The notes: generated by a model from the letters alone, not told the origin. Positions 1 to 10,215 are shown, numbered from the stretch's first letter. The stretch is DNA of 64,000 nucleotides from Diphasiastrum complanatum (GCA_029204225.1 CM055097.1:1471414-1535413), one strand, 5' to 3'. Numbers and translations: made by a program.

Positions 1-137
1 TCAATAACAAATCTCTCTATGTCAAACTGAAAATCGAAATAGGACAAAAAATGGGTCTATCTGTCGCTAACCTTAACATCAACTAGGAAAGAACTAAGAG
101 CTTTATCATAGATCAAACTAGCAGACGAGGAGGCCAT
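1..137 (-). CDS. Gene A, copy 1: N-terminal exons, cut by the window edge
   Basis: The start codon is at 137-135 on the minus strand and the protein opens MASSSASLIYDKALSSFLV. This matches the starts of gene A copy 2 (26507, MASSS..SGLSSFL) and copy 3 (33566, MAVSSS..ALHAFLV). Exon 1 runs to 72 and ends at a GTTAGC donor. After a TTTTCAG acceptor a second exon (26-1) reads FDIERFV, the same peptide as copy 3 near 33458, which supports the intron. The gene is divergent from gene B across a roughly 830-bp shared promoter region. Function is unknown from this part; in copy 3 the same gene ends in a DNA methyltransferase-like domain. Only about 30 residues lie inside the window, so integrity cannot be judged. 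Confidence 0.6.
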
Positions 138-292
138 ATCGATATGACGCGCCGGTTAGCAAGGGGATACAAACGAGGTAAGCGCGGGCGCATGATGGCG
201 ATATGCACTATACGAGAAGCCGAATATCGAAACCACGTGCCAGGGAATCAGTGCAACTATGAATGTCTTGCTGGGCACGGGGTAGCGATATT
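135..292. promoter_or_regulatory. Bipartite CGC-N6-GCGATAT motif cluster, gene A leader, copy 1
   Basis: Copies or near-copies lie at 135-153, 186-205 (GCGCATGATGGCGATATG) and 273-292 (weaker, GGTAGCGATATT). The core is an inverted repeat CGC-N6-GCG with ATAT on one side. The sites sit between gene A's start and its TATA box (about 363-372, read on minus), so in the presumed gene A 5' leader. The same arrangement occurs in copies 2 and 3. Candidate binding site; the protein is unknown. Confidence 0.5.
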
Positions 293-362
293 GTACAAAC
301 TGATTTGGAGCGGGCCGGTAAATTGGACTCAATATGCAAAACTGAATTACAGAAACGACACT

Positions 363-372
363 CATATATATA
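363..372 (-). promoter_or_regulatory. TATA box candidate for gene A, copy 1
   Basis: TATATATA on the minus strand, about 225 bp before the gene A start codon. Copies 2 and 3 have TATAAAT or TATATAAA at the matching place. Confidence 0.4.
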
Positions 373-394
373 GTCTAATACAAAGCATCTGAAC

Positions 395-665
395 AGTACA
401 CGTGTCTAAGTAACGTGCGGTCAAAATTGCCACACATGTGAAAATGACGAGGAAATCATTCTGAATGACACGTGTACTCTTCGGATCCTCACACGTGTCC
501 TCGCACGTGCATGCCAACTGTACTATCGTACGCCCCAGTCGTCTTCTGACATGTGTGTGGTCCAGATGTCGCCACGTGTCCTCGCACGTGCATGCCAGTC
601 GTCTGATCGTACGAACGACTGATATCCTGACACGTGACGGATACGTGTGACCACACGTGCGAGGA
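395..665. promoter_or_regulatory. G-box (CACGTG) palindrome cluster, copy 1
   Basis: About ten CACGTG or CACATGTG palindromes, many as ACACGTGT or GCACGTGC, lie between the two outward-facing TATA boxes of genes A and B. CACGTG is the known core bound by plant bZIP and bHLH factors. The same cluster lies in the same position in copies 2 (26745-27015) and 3 (33915-34105), although the surrounding sequence is not conserved, which argues for function in the element's promoter. Confidence 0.65.
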
Positions 666-713
666 GTGGAGGTGTCACATCGAACGTGCAAATATGATGG
701 GACGTTCTACAGG

Positions 714-720
714 TATAAAA
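714..720 (+). promoter_or_regulatory. TATA box for gene B, copy 1
   Basis: TATAAAA, about 250 bp upstream of the gene B start region and just right of the G-box cluster. Matching TATA boxes occur in copies 2 (27021-27027) and 3 (34111-34118). Confidence 0.6.
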
Positions 721-810
721 GGACATTTTCGGGTCTTATTTCAGTTTCTTAATTCTTCGTTCTTTGGATCTCCTTAGTTTCCTTTATTCACTTCCGCTCC
801 CCGTTAGACG

Positions 811-959
811 CATATCAGTACCACACGCCAAAGGCCCACATACTGGTACAACTGGCCCGCCCGTGCGTCATGGCAATACACCATCGCTCATATCGCCATC
901 ACGCGCCTCCCCTGTGGAATACTTGCTTTCCCTGCTCGTTGGTGCGTCATGTCGATACC
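811..959. promoter_or_regulatory. Bipartite motif cluster, gene B leader, copy 1
   Basis: Sites at 811-829 (weak), 863-879 (GTGCGTCATGGCAATAC), 889-907 (CATATCGCCATCACGCGCC) and 941-959 (GGTGCGTCATGTCGATACC), in both orientations, within the presumed gene B leader. The last one contains the ATG at 949, which suggests that this ATG was not the ancestral start. Confidence 0.5.
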
Positions 960-2796
960 CTACCTTGCAAAGGCCCGTACCAAGCAGACAACCCGCCTTA
1001 CCACATTTGCCCCACCTCCTCGCCCTCCTCTACAAAGGGCAGTGGGCACTGGTAGGAGAGTAGGTCGGCCCAAAAGACCATGGTTAAGGGATATCAGGAG
1101 ACTTCAGAGGACCACGAATCTTTTGATTCTCCGTGCTCCTTTCTACAGATCTGTGAGACTGGTAACAAGGTCACTCTCACATGATGTTCGCTAGAACATA
1201 ACAGCCCTGGAAGCCCTCCATACTGCCTGTGAGGACTTCCAAGTCAAATTCTTTGAGGACTCCACGCTTTGCACAGTGCATGCAAAGAGAGTTACCCTCA
1301 TGCCTCAGGACATGCATCTTGTCATGAGGCTGAGTACATACGATCAGGTCTTTAAGAGTGGCTTCACCTCTAGGCCACCACCTACAGAGAGAGGTCCTGT
1401 TCCTCAACGAAGGAGGAGGAAGCAGACCAAGCCCACTAGGCCTGCCAAGCGAAGGCTGGTACTCAGCAAATCACCATCCCCCCCTCACATCTCTCGTGCT
1501 TTGGTTGGACCATCACACCATTCTGCAATGCCTTCTTCTCCTCCCACCACCCCTAACTATTCAAGTAGTCCCTCTTCCATTCTCTCCATTCCATCCCACA
1601 ATAACGAGGAAATGAACTCGACTGTAGATAAAATAATATCGGATCTAGATTTAAGTTTAATAGGTGATTTTTATAAGGATCTTTGTGTAAGATTTCATGT
1701 TGATCCCAAAGATTCATTTTTGGATTCTGGGAGGTATATAATTTTTGATGAGTATGTTGCCAAAGAAATTGACAAGCTAGGAGGTCAATTTTCTTTTTGT
1801 CTAAGTTCAATTAATTATATAAATCACATAAATAAAGACTTTTGTGATGCCCTGAAGGAGAAGACCTCAGATATATCAGATCCAGTTGTGGAGGCTGGTT
1901 TGATGTATTTTGTAAATAGATGTCAATGCGATGATACTAAGGACATTGGAGTTGTGTTGTCCTTTTCCGCACACAACCTTCATAGTCCAACTAAGGCGAT
2001 GAAGTATCTTCTCCATACAATCTCGGAGACCAAAGTCTTTATTATTCCATACTGCCAAAAGTAAGTGATTACATAGAATATATTCTAGTAATATTTTTAA
2101 TAGGTATTGTAATTCCTTTAGTTTAACTAATTATCTCTTGTTTGTAGTAAGCATTGGAGTGTGCATATAATCTCCCTTAGGGAAGATTCAGATGGGATCA
2201 TTAATCCCATCTGTTTAAAGATGAACTCCTTAAAGTCTACCCATGCCGAAATGGACGTGATGTACAGCAGAATGTTGCCATTTTTGCCAAGGCCAGATGG
2301 GGCCACTGTAAATAGCCACCTGAAGATTGTTGATGCAGAAGTAAGTATTTCTCATCAAGTATTTGATAGGTAATATGATCTGTTTTTTTTCAGAGTGCAC
2401 AACTAACCTATCATACGTTTTGTGATTGAAGTCAGCTTAGCAAGAGGATGGACATAGCTGTGGATGGTTCTCCATCCGCAATGTACAGAACTTTTTAGAG
2501 TGGTACATCATGCAATCCGGGGCTCCAGATATACGAAAGGTAAATAGACTAGTGAATGGCCTAACTAAGTTATTTTCGATTTGGTTTTTGATAAGTCAAT
2601 TGACCCGATTCTTTTGGATTTGCAGTATAAATGTCGAGCATTTTCAATGAATGAGATATATGAGTTTCGTCAACAAATGTTGGTGAACTTATTATCTCAT
2701 GCAACACCCAGTCCAGCTGCGGAAACAGGAGGCCAATCAAGTCCACAACTGACACTAGTGCAGAGTGGAGATAATCCATACTACTTTGAGCTATAA
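949..2796 (+). pseudogene. Gene B copy 1: histone H3-like / Ulp1 (C48) protease fusion
   Basis: Four exons by GT..AG ends and frame: 949-2060, 2148-2340, 2441-2539, 2626-2796 (stop TAA), about 524 codons. After 8 residues the protein reads ARTKQTTR, the H3 tail. The codon before it is AAG (970-972), probably a mutated ATG. An H3 fold follows (WLRDIRRLQ, APFYRSV, ALEALHTACEDF, HAKRVTLMP), then a K/R- and P/S-rich linker, then a C48-like domain. The domain has ISDPVVEAGL, KHWSVHIIS with catalytic His at 2152-2154, Asn in MNSLKSTH (2224-2226) where Ulp1 usually has Asp, and QEDGHSCGWF with Cys at 2459-2461. One in-frame TAG (1192-1194) interrupts the fold where copy 3 has Trp. Family knowledge: C48 enzymes cleave SUMO or related modifiers. 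Histone plus protease in one protein is inferred from continuous frame and shared introns. It is probably a recently dead copy. Confidence 0.8.
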
Positions 2797-2988
2797 ATAA
2801 TAGATTAAATAGAGATATACATTTTTTATGTAATGCCCTGTGAATAATTATGGGCATATAGAAAGATAGAGACAATGAGAAAAAAGCATCTATTGTTAAA
2901 TACAGGACACACATGTACATTCTCAGAAAATGAGAAATATATCGATATTTAGGAGAGCTTTTACAAATTTTGTATCATGATTACTCTA

Positions 2989-4305
2989 TTATCTGAACAA
3001 TTCCGCCCAAATCTTTGCATTTGATTTCTCTTCATGTCTTTTACGTATCTGCACAAACATACATTAATTAGATTACAGTTAGTGATCCGAATATTGACAA
3101 AAAGGATAAGGAATATAAATTAATATACAAATTCATGGATTTCACATACCAATTTTCCATCCAATATAAAGTTGAAATATTCGGAAATATCTTGCTGTAA
3201 AAGTGTCAGTTCCGTTCTAATGTAGAATAAGGTCCAGTCTTGCTCAACCTCAATAGTAGTAAGTAAATCCCTATTTGCCATGATATCAATGCCTATATGA
3301 TCAGTGTGTCCAATGCTATCTAGATCTTGATCTAATGGGGCCCAAGTACCATTGTGTTCTTTCCATCTCTGATAATGAAACACCATAGTAAGCATCTATT
3401 TTTCTATATTGTATCTAAATGATATGGATGAATGTTTGATTCTACAAGAAATATCTGCAGTGGATCTTATATCCCAACCTTTGTCCATGAATTTGAATAA
3501 AAAATCATCTGAAAGATTTTTGCAAACAAACAATGTGGGAGTTCGATGCACTTCCATGTTTGAAAAAGAGCTGACAAACAATGACATTGGAACAAACCAG
3601 TTTAAGTGCACATTTCTTGATCCTATACTAGTTTTGAGTGACTTCTGTACATCATTATATAGCTTGGAATGAAAGCATTTTATTATATTGTCGTTGACTG
3701 CAATCTACCACACGTTATTTTGAAAATTAGATAGAGGTATATACTCTAGTTTTCTTATTCCTCCATTTGTGTCTGGAATATACATAGCATCATAAAAAAA
3801 TATTCCAGAATCTGCAAGTTCTTTTGTCGTTCGTCCTCTGTATTGCAATTTGCCAATTTCTGAATGGATGACATCTATAATACTAGAAAGAAACGCCACA
3901 GGTTCCCATTCATGTATATTTGAAGGATATAGATCTGCAATACAAAATCATAATAAGCTCCAATTCATAAATACGATTACGTTTTAAAAATGACAAGCAA
4001 TCCAAAAAATTAAGATACTTACAATTACACTTTCGAAAATCATGTGGATTTACAGCCTCCACATTAAGTTCTGAATGCATATAAACATGTTGAATAAGCA
4101 CCTCTGAAATGGTTTGTCTTCCTCGAGAAACTTCGAAATCAATGATCCGCCCTTTCCAATAAGATCTATATGTATACTTGGCCTTTTTCTTCTGGCGAAA
4201 AGCCCCTCTCGTCGATGGATGCATCAGTACCTTCTCATCGCCATAGCTTGAAGAGTTCACGTTTGAACTCGTCAATATGAGAGTCCAGAGTATAGTAGGC
4301 GCCAA
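2989..4305 (-). pseudogene. Gene C copy 1: conserved unknown protein, convergent to gene B
   Basis: Three exons on the minus strand: about 4305-4023, 3934-3150 and 3048-2989 (stop TAA). Exon 1 shares HPSxxGxFxQKKxAKxTY, SYWK and QHVYMHSE with NPHDxxKCNCKY with copy 2 (30044-29735), and the donor is at the same codon. Exon 2 opens YLYPSNIHEWEP (copy 2 YLYPSCISEWQ) and ends YFNFILDGKL (copy 2 YFRFIINGRL). Exon 3 is a short basic tail starting IRKRHEEK. Two in-frame TAG codons (3705-3707, 3396-3398) break exon 2, and the 5' end is frameshifted near 4240, so the true start is uncertain. No known domain was recognised; the conserved His/Cys pairs could bind metal. It ends about 190 bp from gene B. 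Confidence 0.6.
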
Positions 4306-5378
4306 ACCTATTTGTGAGTCCCAAGATAATTTTAACTTGAGGTTAACCCAAGCAGTTTAGTCAACCAGTCGTCGCGCACGCCAGCCAATAGTATGCTTCC
4401 AATCTACCGGACTGGAAATTCAAATTTGCCCAAATATGAATTGTGTTTTCCGGCTCAAGCGAATTATGTTACATAGAAGCCACTATGTCAAGAACCGATT
4501 GGGCCACATGGACATAAATAGAGAGGAAAAAAAAAAACTCGTAACAAACGGCCCTTCTAAGTTTGAGAACTCATGTAATGTCTAGATTTTATGTGTTATA
4601 TGCTTTCAACCATATTTGTACGCTCAATATAAATGATCAATTCCATGGTGCATATTTTTCTAGACTTTATTCAAAAATGAGATCACGATACTGAATGAGC
4701 ACAAACTGGAATGGTCTCTCTTGATGCTTAGAGTTACAAGATGCTGATAAAGAGATCCGAATGAAATGGTGATGAAGATATTCAAGCGGGCAGCTGAGTT
4801 TCTCGTGTTCTTAATTTTTTCTATACCTTTTGAGCTTTTGTAATAGTTTATGAAGATTGGGTTGCATTACAGTTTAAGTGAAGGACAAAACTTAGAGAAG
4901 TCAAACAATAAACCAACCACGTGCAACAATATGCATGTTCAAACACATTCGTTCTTCCAACTAGTTCATTGGAAAGAAGTACAGTATCAGATCAACATCC
5001 CTGCTTGGCTTTGATTACGATAGTGATCTGATCAGCAACTTTAAATGCTCTTGCGGAGACTGATAGCCTTTTTTACGCTATCTGAATTCTCTTCGAAGCC
5101 AGCCAAGTTGAAGTGATATTACGTGACGAAATAGAAGAACCTAGGGCACACTATGTTTTTTTTCCTGATTCAGGAAGAAATCTCACTTAGATATGGATCA
5201 GCTTTCTACCATATTTTGTTGGTAAGACTCACGTCAAGATTGTCTGGATAGAAAAATCAGAATTTTGCATACTACAAGAACTTTTCCATTTCATACAAGG
5301 CTGGTAAGTCATGCCATTCGTCATATAGCATTTCTGATCTCTTTTCACTACAATGCAATAGGAATGCAGGCGAAGAAG
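4306..5378. other. Non-coding spacer between gene C copy 1 and the GT92 gene
   Basis: AT-rich sequence without a convincing gene. The first about 130 bp (a TTTTAACTTGAGGTTA block and a CCAAT on the minus strand) resemble the sequence upstream of gene C copy 2 near 30250 and may be the gene C promoter. The right border of cassette copy 1 is not visible as an inverted repeat. Confidence 0.5.
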
Positions 5379-6941
5379 CTACCTCAGAAGCAAAGAGGCC
5401 GAATATTCTCTAGCTTTTCCAATCAAATTTGCAATTGAATCGTCTCGGTTGTAGTTTGAAAAGCCAGGCACAACCCAGTTTAAATGATCAATCGTCTCTG
5501 AAAGGTTGACTTTGGTGCCGCAAGGAGCAGATCTGGGTGACAGTATACCGTGGTAGTGATGTACTCTGGCTATAGAGGCATTGAAGTCCTTACCACCGGT
5601 GTTTGGAATGGCTACTTTGTGAACACCAGTTAAGAACACTTTCTTCGGATTTGCCACGTATTTCCGTCGTCCTGGTGCCTCCGTGCATGTCCAGGGATCT
5701 TTGGGATGCATGCATTCTGGTTTTTTTTCAACCCAGAGCATGCGCTGTAGAGACCATTCCGAAGAGTCCGTTGGAGGATCTCGGCAATGGCCATTGGAAG
5801 CAGGTAGATTTCCAAATGTCATCCATGGCAATTCCTTGTGTTCTTCGAGGAGTCCGGGTAGTGTGTTTGGTGCGGGAACGTAAAGGAACTCATCAAAGTC
5901 TTGGTAAAAGGTCCAGGATGCCAAAAACCGTGATCGATGGAGGCAGTCATTGATAAAAAGCAGCTGGTTGTAATACCAGGCGGAGTAGACTTTCTGCCCT
6001 GGAGCATCGATGATGGTGAGAAGACCTTCTTCAATAAATGGAAGAAAGAGGCGGCGACCTTCGTCATTCAGTCCACCAACATTGTAAAAGAAAAAATGAG
6101 CCTTTCCATCCCAGAGGTGATGATGATAAACCAGCCAGTGTAGCACCCACTCGGCTCTGATGGTGGAGTGCATCGGTGGCCCACAAAAAGCATAACGAAA
6201 GGGAGGTGATGGATCTTGCAGTTTCTTCAACAGATCTCCAGCATCTCTTTTATTTTCCTTCAGCGCCAGCACTTGTTGTGTCGTCCCTCGATTAGGCCCA
6301 GTCGACACAGTAATGAACAGTTTACCTCCATCATCATCCATTCCAATGTCCTCCGAAAAGGTGCAGTTCACAATTGCAGGCACATAAATCTGTCCATTTT
6401 CATCATAATCAACGTACATCATCTCTGCATCAGTAACTTTGATAGAAACGTCGTCTTTTTCAGTAGCTTCCTGATCCAGCGTCGCTGTATCCGTGAGCCA
6501 TCTGCACTCGTGAACAGGCCGATCAAAACTACGTGAAACGACCGATGTTATGCCAACAATGAAGAACGTCCTCGCAGATCCTCTGTATGCACTAAACTGT
6601 ACAAAAGGATAGTGTGCATGGCCATGTGGGACAAGATCATACATCAAGCTATCTTGTACTCCATCAGAAGTGGGCGATTGTCCTTTTTGCAAACATTCAT
6701 TCGATGCATCACTTTTTAAATCTAGTGTGTCATTGTCGTGTCTCTGGTAAGCAATGGAATCAGTAAGCCCTGATATGACAGCAAGGTGCAAAGAGTTGGA
6801 GGCTACAGAATTCCAGAGGCCCGAGTTATTGCAGATCACCTTTGAAAACTGAAATATAAGAAAAAAGGCAGGAAATTGTAGAAACAGTCCAAGTACCAAC
6901 ACAAAAAGAATACTTCTAACTACATCCCTGGTTTTTGCCAT
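5379..6941 (-). CDS. GT92 (DUF23) family glycosyltransferase, galactan-synthase-like
   Basis: An unbroken 520-residue frame. Residues about 9-33 form one hydrophobic helix after a short basic N-terminus, as in type II Golgi anchors. The catalytic part follows: AFCGPPMHS (251-259), WVLHWLVYHHHLWDG (265-279), FFYNVGG (284-290), YYNQLLFINDCLHR (323-336), the DxD-type QDFDEFLYVP (347-356), KYVANPKKVFLTGVH (427-441) and VHHYHG (460-465). These follow the order seen in plant GT92 proteins, whose known members (galactan synthases) add beta-1,4-galactose to pectic side chains in the Golgi. Substrate here is not proven. Length fits the plant family (about 500 residues). No intron is needed. It is the only clearly intact non-mobile gene in the window and stands alone between repeats. 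Confidence 0.85.
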   Translation of the reverse strand: MAKTRDVVRSILFVLVLGLFLQFPAFFLIFQFSKVICNNSGLWNSVASNSLHLAVISGLTDSIAYQRHDNDTLDLKSDASNECLQKGQSPTSDGVQDSLMYDLVPHGHAHYPFVQFSAYRGSARTFFIVGITSVVSRSFDRPVHECRWLTDTATLDQEATEKDDVSIKVTDAEMMYVDYDENGQIYVPAIVNCTFSEDIGMDDDGGKLFITVSTGPNRGTTQQVLALKENKRDAGDLLKKLQDPSPPFRYAFCGPPMHSTIRAEWVLHWLVYHHHLWDGKAHFFFYNVGGLNDEGRRLFLPFIEEGLLTIIDAPGQKVYSAWYYNQLLFINDCLHRSRFLASWTFYQDFDEFLYVPAPNTLPGLLEEHKELPWMTFGNLPASNGHCRDPPTDSSEWSLQRMLWVEKKPECMHPKDPWTCTEAPGRRKYVANPKKVFLTGVHKVAIPNTGGKDFNASIARVHHYHGILSPRSAPCGTKVNLSETIDHLNWVVPGFSNYNRDDSIANLIGKAREYSASLLLR

Positions 6942-7348
6942 TTTATTGGAAATTCAGCTACACTGCTAGATGGGTTTGTATCTAATCCAGACGCTTCTGA
7001 CCCAATTCAAACTACACTTTCTACTTGTAATCATGTCTTTCTGAGATGCATACAATTGGGAATGAGGTATAAGTGGAAACTTATAGTCAAGTTTTAGCTG
7101 ATCAGGATCAGGATCAGCCAATATGGAGCAAATTGAACAGCTACATTATCAAAGCACAAGCACACAAGCTGTCTGGAAATTGTATCTTATGCTCGAGGAG
7201 GTCCTCGATGGGATTCTGTGATAAGCCAGACCAAACAAGTATCATTGTTGCACATAACTGCCTCTGAATTTTCTATTTTTCTAGGGTTGTTTTTTGACGC
7301 CCTCTTGGAGAGGGGACGCCTTTCCCCGGGGGAACTGCCCGAGGCCCG

Positions 7349-7446
7349 AGGAGCCATAATTCATCCTCCTAAAATATGTTTTTACATTTATTTATTTAGG
7401 AGCCATAATTCATCCTCCTAAAATATGTTTTTACATTTATTTATTT
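7349..7446. repeat. 49-bp direct tandem duplication, two units
   Basis: The unit beginning AGGAGCCATAATTCATCCTC occurs twice, back to back (7349-7397 and 7398-7446), with no visible difference. A recent local duplication. Confidence 0.9.
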
Positions 7447-8013
7447 TTACACGCACCTTTCCAGATAAAAAGTGCACGTAGTAATACAAGGTTATAAATT
7501 TTTTTTGCATGCACCTTTTGGGTGCCAGAAGGTGCTTGTAAAAACAAAGTTTGCCTCATAGATTTCATTTTGTGAGGCTCCTCCATTTCCTTCATGAAAA
7601 TGTTCAAATTGATTTTATGGGCGAGGGGAAGTCCTCTTCTTGAGACCCATGGCAGCCCTTTTGTCGACAGAATGGCCTGAAGAAAGACCTTCCTAGACAT
7701 GAAAACCTTTTCAAAAAATTTTGTACTTTTGTTTTGAAGTAAATTGATTTTACATACCTTCGGTGTGTGAAAAAGGTGAAAAAGTTTTTTCACATGCATG
7801 TTCTGGCACTGGAATGGTGCATTTTAAAAATTTAGCTTTAAATTTATTTTTTTGTTCGTATTTTGAGTGAGAAGGCATTTTCAATTCCTTTGTGAAAATG
7901 TAAAAATTGATTTTACATTACTTAAAAGTTTATCCTAATAATAGGAAAAATAAAAAACACACATTTTTTACAATCTAGAAAAAAGCTCTACTTTGAAACT
8001 TATTTGAAGATCA

Positions 8014-8015
<2 letters not shown>

Positions 8016-8065
<50 letters not shown>
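8016..8065. repeat. (TC)n microsatellite
   Basis: About 25 uninterrupted TC units. Confidence 0.95.
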
Positions 8066-8070
<5 letters not shown>

Positions 8071-9519
8071 GTGTTATGGCTCTCTTTCAAAAAAAAAAAT
8101 TGAATTTAAAAAAAATTAGGCTGTTTCTTAAGGCTCAAGCGTATTAAGCGCATAAACCCACAAGGTTCAATAATTGACTACAAGGTTGTGAACACACAAA
8201 TTCACACCCATATTTTGGTACCTACCATTTTAAAACCTTACTTACCCCCACCTGCCTACATGACAATTTTGTCCTCTAGTAGGCGTGAATAGGCCCTGCT
8301 ACAGGCGTAGTAAGTCCCCAGCCTACCTCGCTGCAGAGCGGGCTCATAGGTACTAATGACTTGCTACACGAGGTAAAATTGGCAAAGTCTAGCAATGGAA
8401 CTGGCAAATCTAGAGTCAAAAAATATTTCACAATTTTCATTGCGAGCATATAAACCTTTTTATAAGTAAAATTTTTTAATAAAATGCAAGTTTTTGAGGA
8501 TAACTCAAAAGAGATTTCCGTGTTACATGTTAAACACCCATGACACAGTCCTTAAATTTAGGCTCAACATAGGTTCTCCCAGATTTGAAATCAGCCCCTC
8601 ACGAGCATAACCAGCAATTCAGCATAGTGGACCTTAGCTGTGCACGCTGTAATATTACGAAAAAAAATAGGTAAGTTCTGTTCTATTGAGGTCTTTTGAC
8701 CCTTTTTTGGTGCATCTGTCAGGTGCCTTGGCAGCCACGTTGAGGAGCAGATCATGGGTGGCGCCCATCGGCACCGTCTATTTCTGAATCCGACGGCTCA
8801 GACCGGGCTGTGTAACGCTCTTTGCTTCCCCCGCCCTGCGGGGCTCCTCGTCTTCTTGGCCATACTCCCCGGTATCCCGACATACTTGCTACTGGAATCT
8901 TGAATCAAAGTGTTCGTTGTACGTTTGCATGTGGGATTTCCGTTAAGCCTGGCCTGCCAACAATTGTTTTAACTTTTCTCTTCTTAGACAGCTTGCTTTG
9001 CTTGTAGATTCTATATTAGTCAATGCTGGGCTTGCTATTTGCAAGCTCCAAGTGTGCAAATTAAATGCAATGCATGTGGAGTGCCTACTTTTGCAACGTG
9101 CTAATTGAAAGGCAAAACTTGAAAGCAGTGATTGGAAAATTTCTTCTGAGTTATTTTAAAAAAAATTACATTCTTTTAAGCATTTCTGTTTTCTGAAGAC
9201 CATTACTCGTAAAAGGGTATATATTGATGTAGTTTTTGAAGACCATTGCTCAGAAAAGGGTATTATGCATATATGAAAAATCATCAAAGGTTTATGATGT
9301 TGGTTTTTGAAAAATTATGCTGATTCCATTCCTACGCTTTGCAGATTTTCCCGAGTACTCATTTAAAAGGCAACACAAGTGATGAAAATTCTTGAAGTCA
9401 AATTTCACAAGAGGCCAGATATAGTGAGGGATCATATTAAGCACTATTAGAAATTCCAAGTGAGATAAGAAATGAGTTTTACCTAGAGACCAACTTGCTT
9501 AAGTCCATAAAGAATTTTT

Positions 9520-10215
9520 TTCAAAGGGGCCGCATACGACCGCAACAGGACCACATATGACCATACGACCGCAAAGGAGGGGAGGGCCGAAGGGAGGGGC
9601 CACAAAGGACCACAAACGACCTCCTTGCGGTAGTTTGGGACTGCATAAGACCGCATACGAATGGAGGGCTAAAGGGAGGGGCCGCATAGGGCCGCAAAAG
9701 GACCGCATAGGACTGCCAACGACCGCATAAGACTTTAATGGACCGTAATGGACGTCCATAAATGACCGTAATGGACCGCAAACAACCATAATAGACTGCA
9801 GACGATCGCAAATGACCTCCTTTGCGGTCGTTTGGGACCGCATACGACCGCAAAGGAGGGGAGGGCCAAAGGGAGGGGCCACATAGGACTGCATAGGACT
9901 GCAAACGATCGCATAGGATGACAAACGCCCGTAATGGACCGCAAAAGACCGCATAGGACGCAAATGACCGTAATGGACCGCATAGGATCGCAAAACGGCC
10001 GCAAAATGACCGCAAAAGGCTGTCACCATAATAGACCGTAATGGGCCGCATAGGACCGCAAAAGGAATGCATATGATCGCAAACGACCTCCTTTGCGGTC
10101 ATTTAAAACCGCATATGACCACATACGAATGGACAGCTGAAGGGAGGGTCGAAGGGAGGGGCCACATAGGACCACAAATGATAGCAAACGATCGCATAGG
10201 ATAGCAAAAGGAGGT
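9520..10215. repeat. Degenerate array of ~10-bp units (GACCGCAWAN)
   Basis: Nearly 700 bp built from short units such as GACCGCATAG, GACCGCAAAC, GACCGTAATG, with longer blocks that recur (a GGAGGGGAGGGCC stretch followed by AAAGGGAGGGGCC occurs several times). It is GC-rich against AT-rich flanks and directly abuts the broken DDE gene on its right. Its open minus-strand frames are a by-product of the repeat, not genes. Confidence 0.85.

Larger units (their letters stand above)
6942..9519. other. Intergenic stretch upstream of the GT92 gene
   Basis: No gene supported. It holds the GT92 5' flank, a 49-bp tandem duplication (7349-7446), a (TC)n run (8016-8065) and otherwise AT-rich unique-looking sequence. 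Short frames here lack any recognisable motif. Confidence 0.5.

Noticed and set aside
362-726. Overlapping frames on both strands
   Set aside because: They lie in the G-box palindrome cluster, where palindromes leave both strands open; no homology to the other copies at protein level.
949-951. ATG at 949 as the original start of gene B copy 1
   Set aside because: It lies inside a copy of the bipartite motif (941-959), and the H3 tail begins 8 codons later after AAG, the likely mutated start. It may serve now, but is probably not ancestral.
5603-6536. Several plus-strand frames of 60-116 codons
   Set aside because: Antisense shadows of the intact GT92 gene.
7437-7799. 120-codon minus-strand frame
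   Set aside because: Low-complexity AT-rich sequence overlapping the 49-bp tandem duplication; no motif or homologous copy in the window.
9499-10102. Long overlapping minus-strand frames (about 90-190 codons)
   Set aside because: They are translations of the GACCGCA decamer array; all frames are similarly repetitive and no start or domain is supported.
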